DNA of 64,000 nucleotides. Origin: Nostoc sp. CHAB 5834. GTDB lineage: Bacteria; Cyanobacteriota; Cyanobacteriia; Cyanobacteriales; Nostocaceae. Location of the stretch: contig JAIVFU010000007.1 in assembly GCA_020829485.1 (NCBI GenBank), forward strand, positions 62,001 to 126,000. The letters are read 5' to 3'. Under the pieces are notes generated by a model. The model did not search any database. It had not been told where the DNA came from and saw only the letters and a program-made list of their open reading frames with translations. A program made the translations under genes and the position numbers. This document shows, piece after piece, positions 1 to 8,514 of the stretch (position 1 is its first letter; every line of letters starts with the position of its first letter).

Positions 1-2346
1 TTCAATGCTGGCACTCAGAATAAAATTTAATCCTGGTGGATTATTTTGCAAGCTATGTGTTATCAAATGTGCTAAAACTTTCTCTAACCGACTTGCATCT
101 GCCATTACTAACGGTAAATCGGCAGGAACTAAGTTCTTCAGAGTTGCTTGATTTTGTGCGAGTGTGGGTTCCAACTGGGTGAAAATTGCTTTCAGTAGAG
201 TGTTAAAATCCACTGGTTCGGGTTTGATATCAATACCCTGTTTTTCATAAGAATTAATTTCTAGCAATGAGTTAATCATCGTCAGTTGGCGATCGTTGCC
301 TTGAATCATCCGCTCGATTATCGACCGAGATACTGAAATTTGTGATTGGGAAGAGACTTTTTCAATAATTCCCCCTTGTCCTTGATTCCCAGCCCCTAGT
401 CCCCAGTCCCCAGCCCCTGATCCCCCTTGTCCCCTTTTCCCCTGATCCCCAGTCCCCACTCCCCACTCCCCACTCCCCACTCCCTGATTTAACAAATTCT
501 TTAACACCATCAAGTTACCCATCACCGAAGTTCGTAAATCGTGGGCAACTGTGTGCAAAACAACATCTTTTACCCGATGCAATTCTTCAACTTCTTGCAT
601 TTTCTGCTGCAATTGTGCTGTTCGTTCTTGTACCTGGTGTTCTAAATTAGTGTTAAGTTCTGCGAGTTTTTGGTAAATCTGACTTTGGTGAATGGCGATC
701 GCTACTTGTTCTGACATCTGCTGTAACAAATCAATTTCTATTGGTTGCCAATGACGCGGGCTTGAACATTGATTGGCAATTAACGCCCCAAATAATTCAT
801 TACCTAGCATAATTGGTACACTCAAAGTCGCCTTCGTTTGGAATTTTTGAAAGTGCGCTTTGACTTTGGGAGATAATGCTACTTGCGTTATATCTTCAAT
901 GACACCCACAACATTATCTTTGATTAAGTTTCTTAATTCTTGTAGATAAGCTTCATCAGTAGTAGACCATCCTTTGACTGATGGATACTTAGGATCTACT
1001 GATTCTGCAAGAGTTTTGGCTCCTAATTTGGTATTATTTAAACCAATAAAAACCCGATCTGCTTGTAGAAATTGCCTGACTTCGGTGACGGTGGTTTGAA
1101 GAATTTCTTCTAAGTTAAGGGAAGATCGAATTCTGACTAAGGTTTCTGCCAACAAGCGATCGCGTTCTGCTGATAGACGTAATTGTGCTTCCACCTGCTT
1201 GCGTTCTGTAATGTCGTGATGGACTGCTAAAATCGAAGGCAGACCATCTAAATCAATGATTTCGGCTGAAAGCAACGTTGTAATTATCTTGCCAGACTTT
1301 TGCTGAAATTCAACTTCCAAGTTGCGAACAACTCCTGTGGCTTGCAACTCCTGTAACAAAGTCTGGCGATCGCGATCGTGTACCCAAAGATTTAACTCAA
1401 AAGAAGTTTTACCAATCGTCTCATCTCGCTTATAACCTGAGAGTTTCACAAAACTGTCGTTAACTTCGATGAAGCGTCCTTCTTGCAGTGTGCTGATGGT
1501 AATTGAATCGGGGCTGCAACTAAAAGCTTTAGCAAATTTTTGGGCAAGATTTTGTAAAGCGACTTCTGCTTGTTTGCGTTCTGTGATATCTCGGACAATT
1601 GCTACTACCTCATCTTGACCACTTACTACCAACCGCGCCTCATAATCTTTGACTCCCAAAGGCGTTGGTAGTTGATATTCGCAAGTTTGCAAAGTTCCAG
1701 AATCTAAAGTTTTAGCTATCGCTTCTAGGCTAATTGCGGCAACATCACTAGGCAATAACTCATGCACATGTTTCCCAACTATTTCTTCTCTCGAAAGAAT
1801 GACATTTGCTCCCTCACTTTTCAAATCTAGATACTCGCTATCACGGCTGATGCGAAACATTAAATCGGGGATAGCATCCAAAATTGCTTGATACCGCGCC
1901 TCACTCTCAAGCAATTTTTCTTGGGCTTGTTTTCGGTCTGTAATATCCATCACCAAGCCATTCCAAAGCAAATCGCCTGATTCTTGTAATTCACGTTGCG
2001 AAGTAGCTTTAATCCATTTAATCCCACTAGGCGTAATGATGCGACCTTCCCAATGCCAAGGTGTAATATTTGTAGTACAAAAAACGATAGATTCTGTAAA
2101 AGCTTTTATATCCTGTGGATGAATCAGTTTATATAGCACCCGAAAGTCTTTCTGTATAGTTTCTGGTTGTAATTCATACAAATATTCACAACCAGAACTA
2201 ACATAAAGCACTAACACAGAACCGTCCTGCTGTTGCAGAACTTGGAAAATCATTCCTGGTAAATTGACAGCAAGTTTTGAGAGCAAGTTAATAGCGTCTT
2301 GCGGACAATTTGGTGTATGCAGCGATTTTACAACGGTTTCATCCAC
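1..2346 (-). CDS. Partial multi-PAS/GAF sensor histidine kinase
   Basis: Reverse-strand frame open from a GTG at 2346 to the window edge (782 codons; the C-terminus lies outside). In order I see a PAS-like domain (about residues 20-130), a second PAS (about 145-260), a third PAS (about 268-385), a GAF domain (about 395-555), a coiled coil and a HisKA helix with the phospho-acceptor motif VAHDLRTS (His about 602). The ATP-binding domain has only begun. No membrane segment is visible, so it is probably a cytoplasmic sensor of a two-component or hybrid system. The GAF lacks the Cys-His pair of bilin-binding GAFs, so light sensing is not supported. A Gly-rich insert of about 40 residues sits just after the acceptor helix (see 361-486). 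The GTG has an AAGGG about 9 bases upstream; the frame stays open further upstream without an ATG, so the start is uncertain. Confidence 0.85.
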   Translation of the reverse strand, partial: MDETVVKSLHTPNCPQDAINLLSKLAVNLPGMIFQVLQQQDGSVLVLYVSSGCEYLYELQPETIQKDFRVLYKLIHPQDIKAFTESIVFCTTNITPWHWEGRIITPSGIKWIKATSQRELQESGDLLWNGLVMDITDRKQAQEKLLESEARYQAILDAIPDLMFRISRDSEYLDLKSEGANVILSREEIVGKHVHELLPSDVAAISLEAIAKTLDSGTLQTCEYQLPTPLGVKDYEARLVVSGQDEVVAIVRDITERKQAEVALQNLAQKFAKAFSCSPDSITISTLQEGRFIEVNDSFVKLSGYKRDETIGKTSFELNLWVHDRDRQTLLQELQATGVVRNLEVEFQQKSGKIITTLLSAEIIDLDGLPSILAVHHDITERKQVEAQLRLSAERDRLLAETLVRIRSSLNLEEILQTTVTEVRQFLQADRVFIGLNNTKLGAKTLAESVDPKYPSVKGWSTTDEAYLQELRNLIKDNVVGVIEDITQVALSPKVKAHFQKFQTKATLSVPIMLGNELFGALIANQCSSPRHWQPIEIDLLQQMSEQVAIAIHQSQIYQKLAELNTNLEHQVQERTAQLQQKMQEVEELHRVKDVVLHTVAHDLRTSVMGNLMVLKNLLNQGVGSGEWGVGTGDQGKRGQGGSGAGDWGLGAGNQGQGGIIEKVSSQSQISVSRSIIERMIQGNDRQLTMINSLLEINSYEKQGIDIKPEPVDFNTLLKAIFTQLEPTLAQNQATLKNLVPADLPLVMADASRLEKVLAHLITHSLQNNPPGLNFILSASIE
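361..486 (-). repeat. G-rich repeat inside kinase coding sequence
   Basis: Iterations of GGGGAGT, GGGGACT and GGGGATC-like heptamers on the reverse strand, typical of interspersed cyanobacterial intergenic G-rich repeats. Here they are translated in frame as a Gly/Trp/Ser-rich run (about residues 621-661) between the HisKA acceptor helix and the next conserved helix. A similar tract lies inside the chelatase gene at 30289-30394. Confidence 0.8.
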
Positions 2347-2749
2347 TCTTTGACCCTTTGATACACAAGCTATTGATGTACAATTAAAAGCCAGAATAAC
2401 TAATTTAACAGTTTTAATTCTGTAGGCATAATCGCTAACAGAATTAAAACTGCACCTTCTTTCAGAGTAGTTCCTGATGAGGCGATCGCATTCCCCCAAT
2501 CGGGTGAACGATTTGCCAGGGTGAAAATCATTTCAGGAGCGCTGAGTTATATCATCTCCGGGTAATTAGTTATGATTCCATAGTTATTGCACCCCACACA
2601 CCAGATGCTCCACTTGGCGTAGGATGCCCAAACGCGAACAGAGGTGCTTAATATAAGGACTAAAGTCCTTACTACAAACTTATTTACCTAGCATCCTTAA
2701 CTTGACAGACTACTAGAATAGAGATATTGCTTCCACCCAAACTGATAAC
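2347..2749. other. Intergenic region with inverted repeat and dispersed repeat fragments
   Basis: No gene is seen. A perfect 15-bp inverted repeat (2409-2423 with 2438-2452, arm ending in AATTCTGT) lies upstream of the kinase and could fold into a hairpin. The block at about 2557-2601 (CCGGGTAATTAGTTATGATT followed by ATTGCACCCCA) recurs at about 16813-16851. A half copy of the GGACTAAAGTCC repeat, ending in TTACTACAAAC, lies at about 2656-2682. Promoters for the flanking divergent genes must lie here but none can be assigned. Confidence 0.6.
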
Positions 2750-3337
2750 ATGAATACTACCACCGTCAGTTTACCTGCTACCCTCGAATTAAATATCGAC
2801 TTAACTGACGAGCAATTTTTTCAGCTTTGCCAAAATAATCGAGACTTAAAGTTTGAGCGGACAGCTTCAGGGGAATTAATTATTATGCCACCTACGGGGA
2901 GTAGTACTAGTGACCGTAATGCCGATTTAACTTATCAATTAAGAGCCTGGAGTCGTCAAAATAAGCTAGGTAAATCCTTTGACTCTTCTGGTGGTTTCAA
3001 ACTTCCCAATGGTGCAGAGCGTTCTCCAGATGCTTCCTGGGTAAAAATGGAACGGTGGAATGCTTTAAGCGAAGCAGAAAAAGAAAGATTTGCTCCTTTG
3101 TGTCCTGATTTTGTAGTTGAGTTAATGTCTCCAAGTGATTCCTTAGAAAAAACGCGAACCAAAATGAGGGAATATATGGAGAATGGCGCGAGATTAGGCT
3201 GGTTAATTAATAGAGGACAGCAACAGGTAGAAATTTATCGACCCAATCGAGAAGTTGAGATTTTACAAAGTCCTAAAACTTTATCGGGAGAAGATATTTT
3301 GCCAGGATTTGTTTTAGATTTGGTGGAAATTTGGTGA
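2750..3337 (+). CDS. Uma2 family (DUF820) endonuclease-like protein
   Basis: 195 residues, the usual size of Uma2 proteins. The fold belongs to the PD-(D/E)XK nuclease-like superfamily, and cyanobacteria carry dozens of copies of unknown role. Visible family features are the N-terminal LTDEQFFQLCQ segment, ERTASGELIIMPPTG, the SPDASWVKMERW core (Asp about residue 96), the DFVVELMSPSD motif with the conserved acidic pair, and GWLINRGQQQVEIYRP before the C-terminus. The gene stands alone between repeat-rich spacers, so context does not suggest a function. The family assignment is secure; the biochemical role is not known. Confidence 0.9.
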   Translation: MNTTTVSLPATLELNIDLTDEQFFQLCQNNRDLKFERTASGELIIMPPTGSSTSDRNADLTYQLRAWSRQNKLGKSFDSSGGFKLPNGAERSPDASWVKMERWNALSEAEKERFAPLCPDFVVELMSPSDSLEKTRTKMREYMENGARLGWLINRGQQQVEIYRPNREVEILQSPKTLSGEDILPGFVLDLVEIW

Positions 3338-3363
3338 GTAATTGCCTACCCGGAATCATGAGT

Positions 3364-3494
3364 AGGGCTATTTCGTTCAAGACATAAACCGCCCAGAACT
3401 AAAGTTCCTCTCTTATAGCCCAAGTCCACTAAGCGTGGACTTTTGCTATTAGCCTCAGAATAAATTCTGAGGCGGGCTAGATGAGAATGAAATA
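3364..3494. mobile_element. Cruciform MITE-like element, degraded copy
   Basis: Starts AGGGCTATTTCGTTC and ends GAATGAAATA, an imperfect terminal inverted pair. Inside are the hairpins CAGAACTAAAGTTC and CTCAGAATAAATTCTGAG, enclosed by CCGCCC and GGCGGG. It matches the intact copy at 44066-44235 over almost its whole length but is shorter, lacks the final GCCC, and no target duplication is visible. Confidence 0.75.
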
Positions 3495-3915
3495 AACTTT
3501 GATCGCAACAATCAGATAGAAAATAGTTTATCGATACATTTAATCTAGTTTTACCTAATACCATTTCCATATGAAGACCCATAGAAAGAACCCCACCGCC
3601 TGCGGCACCTCCCCGATACTTTGGGGAGGTTGGGAGGGGTCAAACAATTGTAGATTGCCGATTGTAGATTTGAGATTGACTGCACCCACAAGGGATGCAG
3701 CTTGAGGATTTGAGATTGATGATTTTAGATTTATTCCGCCCACACTCTTGCTGGGCTTGTACCAAAAACAAACAATAAAGCAATCTGCGATCTTCAATCT
3801 CCAATCTTCTCGGTCAAAATAATGTACAGCTTCACAGAGAATTGGTATAAAGGCAGAAACTAATAATGGACATTCCAAAGTAGGGATACTTTGTAATACA
3901 TCCAAGGAGATATAA
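3495..3915. other. Intergenic repeat-rich spacer before ada
   Basis: No gene supported. It holds a CCTCCCCGATACTTTGGGGAGG hairpin-like block around 3605-3640, repeated GATTGTAGATTTGAGATTG-type phrases (3650-3735) and an inverse-sense version (CAATCTGCGATCTTCAATC) around 3780-3805. These low-complexity phrases are of the interspersed-repeat type. An open frame on the reverse strand here runs into ada and has no family features. Confidence 0.55.
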
Positions 3916-4995
3916 ATGCAATTACAACAGATATCAGTTTTAGAAGAAACTTTTTGGGAAGCAGTTCTCAGTCGAGACTCCACAATTGACGGCAAGCTTT
4001 TCTACGGTGTTCGCTCTACAGGCGTTTATTGCCGACCTATTTGCCCTAGTCGTAGACCAAATCGCAATCAAGTTTGTTTCTTCCAGTCGGCACAAGAGGC
4101 TGAAATTGCAGGTTTTCGACCTTGTAAGCGCTGTCAGCCACAATTTGAAACAGTTCCAAATACAGCCAAAGTTGTAGCAGTATGTCGATACATTGAAGCA
4201 CAAGGCGATCGCATCCCAACCCTCTCAGAATTATGTTCTGAAGTTGAAATGAGTCCCAGTTATCTACAAAGAATATTTAAGCAAATAATTGGCGTATCCC
4301 CTTTTCAATATGCAGATACGCTGCGTAGCCAACGATTGAAGCAGCGTCTTCAGTCAGGCGAGGAAATTGCTCATGCAGTTTACGACACGGGGTATGGTTC
4401 AAGTAGCCAACTCTATGAGAAAGCACCTAAACAACTGGGAATGACACCAAAGATTTACCAACAAGCTGGAAAGACAATCAGCATTGTCTATGCGATCGCT
4501 CCATGTCTACTAGGATATTTGCTTGTGGCAACAACAGAGAAGGGTATCTGTGCCGTAAAATTAGGTGATGAAACAGACAAGCTTGAACACATTTTGAATC
4601 AGGAATTTCACCAAGCGCACATCATACGTGATGACCACACACTCAAGGAATGGATACAAGCAATCCTCAATTTTATTGCGGGAGGCGAGGCACACCTTGA
4701 TTTACCACTTGATGTCCGTGGGACAGCATTTCAGAAACAAGTGTGGGAAACATTACAAAAAATTCCTTATGGCGAAACCCGTACTTACACTGATATTGCC
4801 TGTGATATTGCCAAACCCCAGGCAGTCCGCGCTGTAGGTAATGCTTGTGGAGCTAATCCGATCGCGCTGATTGTACCGTGTCATCGGGTGCTGCGGAGTG
4901 ATGGCAGTCTTGGTGGTTATCACTGGGGAATTGAGCGCAAACAAAAACTCCTTACACAAGAATCGAAATTTCTCAAAGATGACTCAAACACCTGA
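3916..4995 (+). CDS. ada: Bifunctional Ada: methylphosphotriester repair/AraC activator/O6-methylguanine methyltransferase
   Basis: 359 residues with the full three-part Ada architecture. The N-terminal zinc domain (about 10-80) contains VYCRPICPSR and FRPCKRCQP, giving the four zinc cysteines, one of which accepts methyl groups from phosphotriesters. An AraC-type helix-turn-helix follows (about 85-180, containing SPSYLQRIFKQIIGVSPFQY). The C-terminal methyltransferase domain (about 190-350) has the active-site motif IVPCHRVL and the flanking GGYHWGIERKQ. In known systems, methylation of the N-terminal cysteine converts Ada to an activator of its own operon and of alkA. Here the glycosylase gene follows with a 17-bp overlap, so the pair is probably a co-transcribed adaptive response to alkylation. 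Confidence 0.95.
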   Translation: MQLQQISVLEETFWEAVLSRDSTIDGKLFYGVRSTGVYCRPICPSRRPNRNQVCFFQSAQEAEIAGFRPCKRCQPQFETVPNTAKVVAVCRYIEAQGDRIPTLSELCSEVEMSPSYLQRIFKQIIGVSPFQYADTLRSQRLKQRLQSGEEIAHAVYDTGYGSSSQLYEKAPKQLGMTPKIYQQAGKTISIVYAIAPCLLGYLLVATTEKGICAVKLGDETDKLEHILNQEFHQAHIIRDDHTLKEWIQAILNFIAGGEAHLDLPLDVRGTAFQKQVWETLQKIPYGETRTYTDIACDIAKPQAVRAVGNACGANPIALIVPCHRVLRSDGSLGGYHWGIERKQKLLTQESKFLKDDSNT

Positions 4996-5617
4996 ACTAG
5001 AATCGTTGACTGAAGAAAGTCTTACCCGTGGTTTAATGGTGCTTGCCAATCTTGATAGCGATTTGGCTTGGATTTTAGAAACACTGGGGCCACCACCTAT
5101 GTGGAAAAGAGAACCGGGTTTTGCAACATTGTTGTGCATCATTCTAGAACAGCAAGTTTCTGTAACGGCTGCAAGGGCTGTATTTAACCGTCTATGTGCG
5201 GTTGTTGTAACTTTAACGCCAGAAAACTTTTTGATATTAGATGATGCTCAATTAAGAGCGATTGGATTCAGTCGGCAAAAGATTCTATACTGTCGTGGAT
5301 TGGCGAATGCTATTGCAACTGGTCAGCTTGAGCTAACCAAGCTCCAAACAATGGATGAAACTACTATCAGAACTGAGTTAAAGCGTCTTAAAGGTATAGG
5401 AGACTGGACAGTTGATATTTATTTGTTAATGGCGCTGCAACGTCCTGATGTCTTTCCTAAAGGCGATTTAGCGATCGCGATCGCTTTCCAAAAACTCAAA
5501 AACTTGGCGACGCGTCCAACACCAGTGCAGCTAGAAGCAATGACACAGCACTGGCGACCGTGGCGAGCAGTTGCAGCAAGACTTTTATGGCATTATTACC
5601 TGAATAATCCCAAATAA
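4979..5617 (+). CDS. alkA: DNA-3-methyladenine glycosylase II (AlkA-type, HhH-GPD)
   Basis: 212 residues when started at the ATG at 4979, which overlaps the end of ada; an earlier in-frame start would lie deep inside ada and is less likely. It has the helix-hairpin-helix LKGIGDWTVDIY (about residues 138-149), followed by FPKGDLA carrying the catalytic Asp of the HhH-GPD superfamily. ILEQQVSVTAARAVF is the usual substrate-pocket helix. The short form lacks the N-terminal domain of Escherichia coli AlkA and resembles the compact bacterial type. It should remove alkylated purines to start base excision repair. The overlap implies translational coupling with ada. Confidence 0.9.
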   Translation: MTQTPELESLTEESLTRGLMVLANLDSDLAWILETLGPPPMWKREPGFATLLCIILEQQVSVTAARAVFNRLCAVVVTLTPENFLILDDAQLRAIGFSRQKILYCRGLANAIATGQLELTKLQTMDETTIRTELKRLKGIGDWTVDIYLLMALQRPDVFPKGDLAIAIAFQKLKNLATRPTPVQLEAMTQHWRPWRAVAARLLWHYYLNNPK

Positions 5618-5670
5618 TTACTATTTCCCCCTTGGCGCACTTGGCGGTTCGTATAATAGATATAAACTAA

Positions 5671-6669
5671 ATGGCAGAAAATCAATTAAGCCTAACACCA
5701 CAAAACTCTGATAAAACTTCAAAAATACTGCCGATAATCATAGTAATAATTGCATTATTAGCTTTATCTTCAACAGCAATATTTATTAAAATTGCTGTCA
5801 GAGAAATGAGCGCAGTTGCTACATTATTTAATCGCTTATGGATAGCGACTATTATCTTTGGCTTATGGAGTGGATTTAACCAAGTACGGACTCAAATTAC
5901 AGAAGATAAACCTGTATTACCACAGCAGCCTTATCCAATCAAAGAGATAGCGCTTTTAATAGCAGTGGGTTTAGTTCATGTATTAGGTCGATTATCTTGA
6001 ACTTGGGCGCTAACTCAGACTGGTGCTGCTAATGCTAATGCCTTAGGTAGCCTCAATCCGCTATTTACTACTTTAGGAGGATGGCTATTTTTTAATCAAA
6101 TTTTTGGGCGCAAATTTATTATCGGTCTGATCTTAGCTATAATCGGTGCGATCGCAGTTGGATTTGAAGATTTATTGCGCTCTAATAACAATATTACAGG
6201 TGATGCTGTTGCCCTCATATCATCGATATTTTATGCAGCAAACTTTTTACTTATTGAGCAGATCAGCAATAAGTTTTCAGTTCTCACGATACTTCTGTGG
6301 CGTTGTGCGATCGCAACTTCATTGATGATACCAGTTGTGCTAATCTTTGAAAAACAAGTTTTCCCAGTTACTTTGTCAGGGTGGTTAGTAGTCTTTGCGC
6401 TAGCTGCTATTTGCGAAGCCTTGGGTCATGGGCTAATTGTATACAGCCTCAAAAATTTTTCATCAGGATTTATCTCTTTACTCTTACTACTGAATCCCGT
6501 GATTGTTGCGATTCTTGCTTGGATACTTTTCTCGGAAAACTTGAGTATTTTTAACTTGTTAGGGTTGGCTCTAATTGTCGGGGGTATATATCTAGCAATT
6601 TCTAATAAAGAATCTGTGCAATCTAAAGTTAATACCCATATTCAATCTCCAGTAGAAAGTGAATCTTAA
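5671..6669 (+). pseudogene. EamA/DMT-family permease interrupted by one in-frame TGA
   Basis: A single reading frame encodes an EamA-type transporter of about 332 codons with roughly ten hydrophobic segments in two homologous halves (starts near LALSSTAIFIKIAVREM and DAVALISSIFYAANFLL). It is broken only by TGA at 5998-6000, between VLGRLS and TWALTQTG. Translation past the stop stays in frame and keeps conserved family sequence (NPLFTTLGGWLFF). A Trp codon (TGG) changed to TGA is the simplest explanation. The gene is either a recent pseudogene, two split peptides, or a sequencing error. The substrate of an intact version would be unknown (drug/metabolite superfamily). Confidence 0.8.
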
Positions 6670-6673
6670 AAAG

Positions 6674-6730
6674 TTCGTAGTAAGGACTTTAGTCCTGATT
6701 TATTAAGCACTAAAGTGCTTACTACAAACC
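6674..6730. repeat. Palindromic repeat (GTTTGTAGTAAG family)
   Basis: Imperfect palindrome with arms GTTCGTAGTAAGGACTTTAG and CTAAAGTGCTTACTACAAAC around a short centre. It lies immediately after the transporter stop. Related copies are at 32701-32742 (near perfect) and half copies near 2656-2682 and 49234-49258. It may double as a terminator for the transporter. Confidence 0.7.
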
Positions 6731-6792
6731 CTTAAAATAAGTTTTTAGTCTTCTATGGTACTACTACTTGAGTAATGCCAATAATAAGTTGG

Positions 6793-7632
6793 TTACAGTT
6801 TACCCGTAAAGATCCGTTCAGCCGGGCCTGTCATGTAAACTCGTTGGTCGATTTCTGACCATTCAATTTGTAAGGGGCCACCTGGTAATTCTACAGTGGC
6901 GGCGCGATCGCATTTCCCGGTTAACACTCCAGCTACCAAGGAAGCACAAGCACCAGTACCACAAGCTAATGTAATTCCAGCCCCCCGTTCCCACACCCGC
7001 ATTTTCAAATAGTTACGGCGTACCACTTGCATAAATTCGGTATTTATGCGTTGAGGGAAAGTTGGGTGATGCTCAAATTTCGGGCCGATGGTTTCTAACT
7101 CAATTGCTGCGACATCTTCCACAAAGGTAATGCAGTGGGGATTTCCCATATTTACACAGGTGACATCCCAAGTTTGCCCCGCCACTTCTAACGGCTGAGA
7201 AATTACTTTTTCTTGGGCGGGTGCAAGGGTAGTAGGAATTTCGCCAGCGAGTAACCTGGGTAAACCCATATCTACTTTAACTTGACCATTAGATAAGAGT
7301 TGGGGAGTCATTACACCACCCAAAGTATGAATGCGATATGAGTCTTGATTTCGGGATTCGCCTTCTAAATCTGCTAAAAAGCCAGCTAAACAGCGAATGC
7401 CGTTGCCACACATTTCTGGTTCTGAACCATCAGAATTAAAAATCCGCATGGTGTAGTCAGTGCCGTTTTCTCCAGGTAGGGCAAAAATTACACCATCAGC
7501 ACCGATACCAAAATGGCGATCGCACAACTTGATGGCTTGCTCTGGAGTCACTACAGGCACTGATGACGAGCGATTGTCAATCAGAATAAAGTCATTGCCT
7601 AGACCATGATACTTAGTAAATTCGATTGCCAT
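6793..7632 (-). CDS. dapF: Diaminopimelate epimerase
   Basis: 279 residues, the normal length. It converts LL- to meso-diaminopimelate, the penultimate step of lysine synthesis and the source of the peptidoglycan cross-linking residue. Both catalytic cysteines are present: EMCGNGIRC in the N-terminal half (about residues 72-80) and ACGTGACAS in the C-terminal half (about 225). The start [17 protein letters not shown] is characteristic. The gene is divergent from hfq, with about 69 bp between start codons, an arrangement I recall from other Nostoc-type genomes. A hairpin-forming repeat lies downstream at 6674-6730. Confidence 0.97.
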   Translation of the reverse strand: MAIEFTKYHGLGNDFILIDNRSSSVPVVTPEQAIKLCDRHFGIGADGVIFALPGENGTDYTMRIFNSDGSEPEMCGNGIRCLAGFLADLEGESRNQDSYRIHTLGGVMTPQLLSNGQVKVDMGLPRLLAGEIPTTLAPAQEKVISQPLEVAGQTWDVTCVNMGNPHCITFVEDVAAIELETIGPKFEHHPTFPQRINTEFMQVVRRNYLKMRVWERGAGITLACGTGACASLVAGVLTGKCDRAATVELPGGPLQIEWSEIDQRVYMTGPAERIFTGKL

Positions 7633-7701
7633 TTCTTCAAGGATGAATTATCAAGGATTAGTTACTCTTTATTTTGCCTTGTAGGTTCATCTTTACTAAA
7701 A

Positions 7702-7917
7702 ATGCTTACCGAATTTGACACTACTTTACCCAGTATTATCCAAGTTCAAAACCTGATTAAACAAACAACGCCAGTAGAGTTAAAGCTGCTGACTGGTGAT
7801 GTGCTGACAGGAAAGGTTGTATGGCAAGATCCACAGTGTATCTGTATTGCGGATGAAAACAGTCAGCACACCGTTTGGAAACAGGCGATCGCATATATCA
7901 AGCCGAAAACAAGTTAG
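7702..7917 (+). CDS. hfq: Cyanobacterial-type Hfq RNA-chaperone homologue
   Basis: 71 residues from the ATG at 7702; an upstream extension of the frame would overlap dapF. The sequence MLTEFDTTLPSIIQVQNLI, then TPVELKLLTGDVLTGKVVWQDPQ and IWKQ-like VWKQAIAYIKP, matches the divergent Sm-fold Hfq of cyanobacteria. It has the Sm1 strand pattern but not the classic Sm2 motif of enterobacterial Hfq. In Synechocystis the homologue acts through type IV pili (PilB) in motility rather than as a general sRNA chaperone, so function should not be copied from E. coli. Confidence 0.88.
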   Translation: MLTEFDTTLPSIIQVQNLIKQTTPVELKLLTGDVLTGKVVWQDPQCICIADENSQHTVWKQAIAYIKPKTS

Positions 7918-8010
7918 GAGATGAAAGTTGCCTTTTATTGCTGGGTAGCGCTAATATCGCTCTCAGCAATCTACCTGCATCCCCACCGGTTAAGGGACTT
8001 CCAACTAAAA

Positions 8011-8137
8011 AAATAATCGACGTTGCTGAATCGAGGTATGAATTTGGATGTAGAGACGTAAAATTTTACGTCTCTACAAGGATTTTCACCGCAACGCACA
8101 ATCGTTTTCATACCGCAATCAGCAATGCCAAATAATC
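8011..8137. mobile_element. 111-bp MITE with 8-bp target duplication
   Basis: The element spans 8019-8129. It starts GACGTTGCTGAAT and ends ATTGCGG-type inverse sequence (CAATCAGCAATGCC), with GGTATGAA near both ends in opposite sense. It is flanked by the exact direct repeat AAATAATC (8011-8018 and 8130-8137). It carries the hairpin TGTAGAGACGTAAAA/TTTTACGTCTCTACA at 8049-8078. A sister element with its own 8-bp duplication is at 47205-47305. Confidence 0.85.
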
Positions 8138-8231
8138 AATCGTTTTGGAAGGCAGGGGAGGCAGGGGGAGAAAAAATTGGATAGTGACGTTAGATGTAGG
8201 AATTGAGTAATTTAATTCTTAGATGTCCCTA

Positions 8232-8405
8232 AATTACTACCAAGGGCAATGCTAAGGCTGCGATCGCTTTAATACCCAGTGTTTTAGAAGAAGAGAAAGC
8301 GATTGTTCTTTCATCTGGGTGTGATGACTTTCTATTTATAAGGCTGCTTTAGAGGCAAATAATAATATTGCTATAGAATTAATTAAAAAAATATCTAAAA
8401 CATAA
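8232..8405 (+). pseudogene. Possible frameshifted gene remnant
   Basis: Two adjacent frames read as one plausible protein tail: KGNAKAAIALIPSVLEEEK and IVLSSGCDDF in one frame, then YKAALEANNNIAIELIKK to a stop in another. The break is near 8335. A HIP1 octamer lies inside. I do not recognise the family, and no start or upstream part is visible. The rest of the 7918-8514 spacer holds the MITE above and AT-rich sequence. Confidence 0.35.
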
Positions 8406-8514
8406 TTTTTTAATTCAAATTTTAACAAAACTTATCTGTAAATGGTAATTTTAGCAATTAATTGATTTAATTGAATATTTGATTTTACAATCAATAAAAA
8501 ATATTAAATATTCT

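Noticed and set aside
1..2346. Light-sensing GAF in the first kinase
   Set aside because: The GAF lacks the Cys-His motif and DXCF; ordinary GAF is the safer call.
3555..3995. 146-codon reverse frame over the ada start
   Set aside because: It overlaps ada and repeat phrases; composition is not protein-like.
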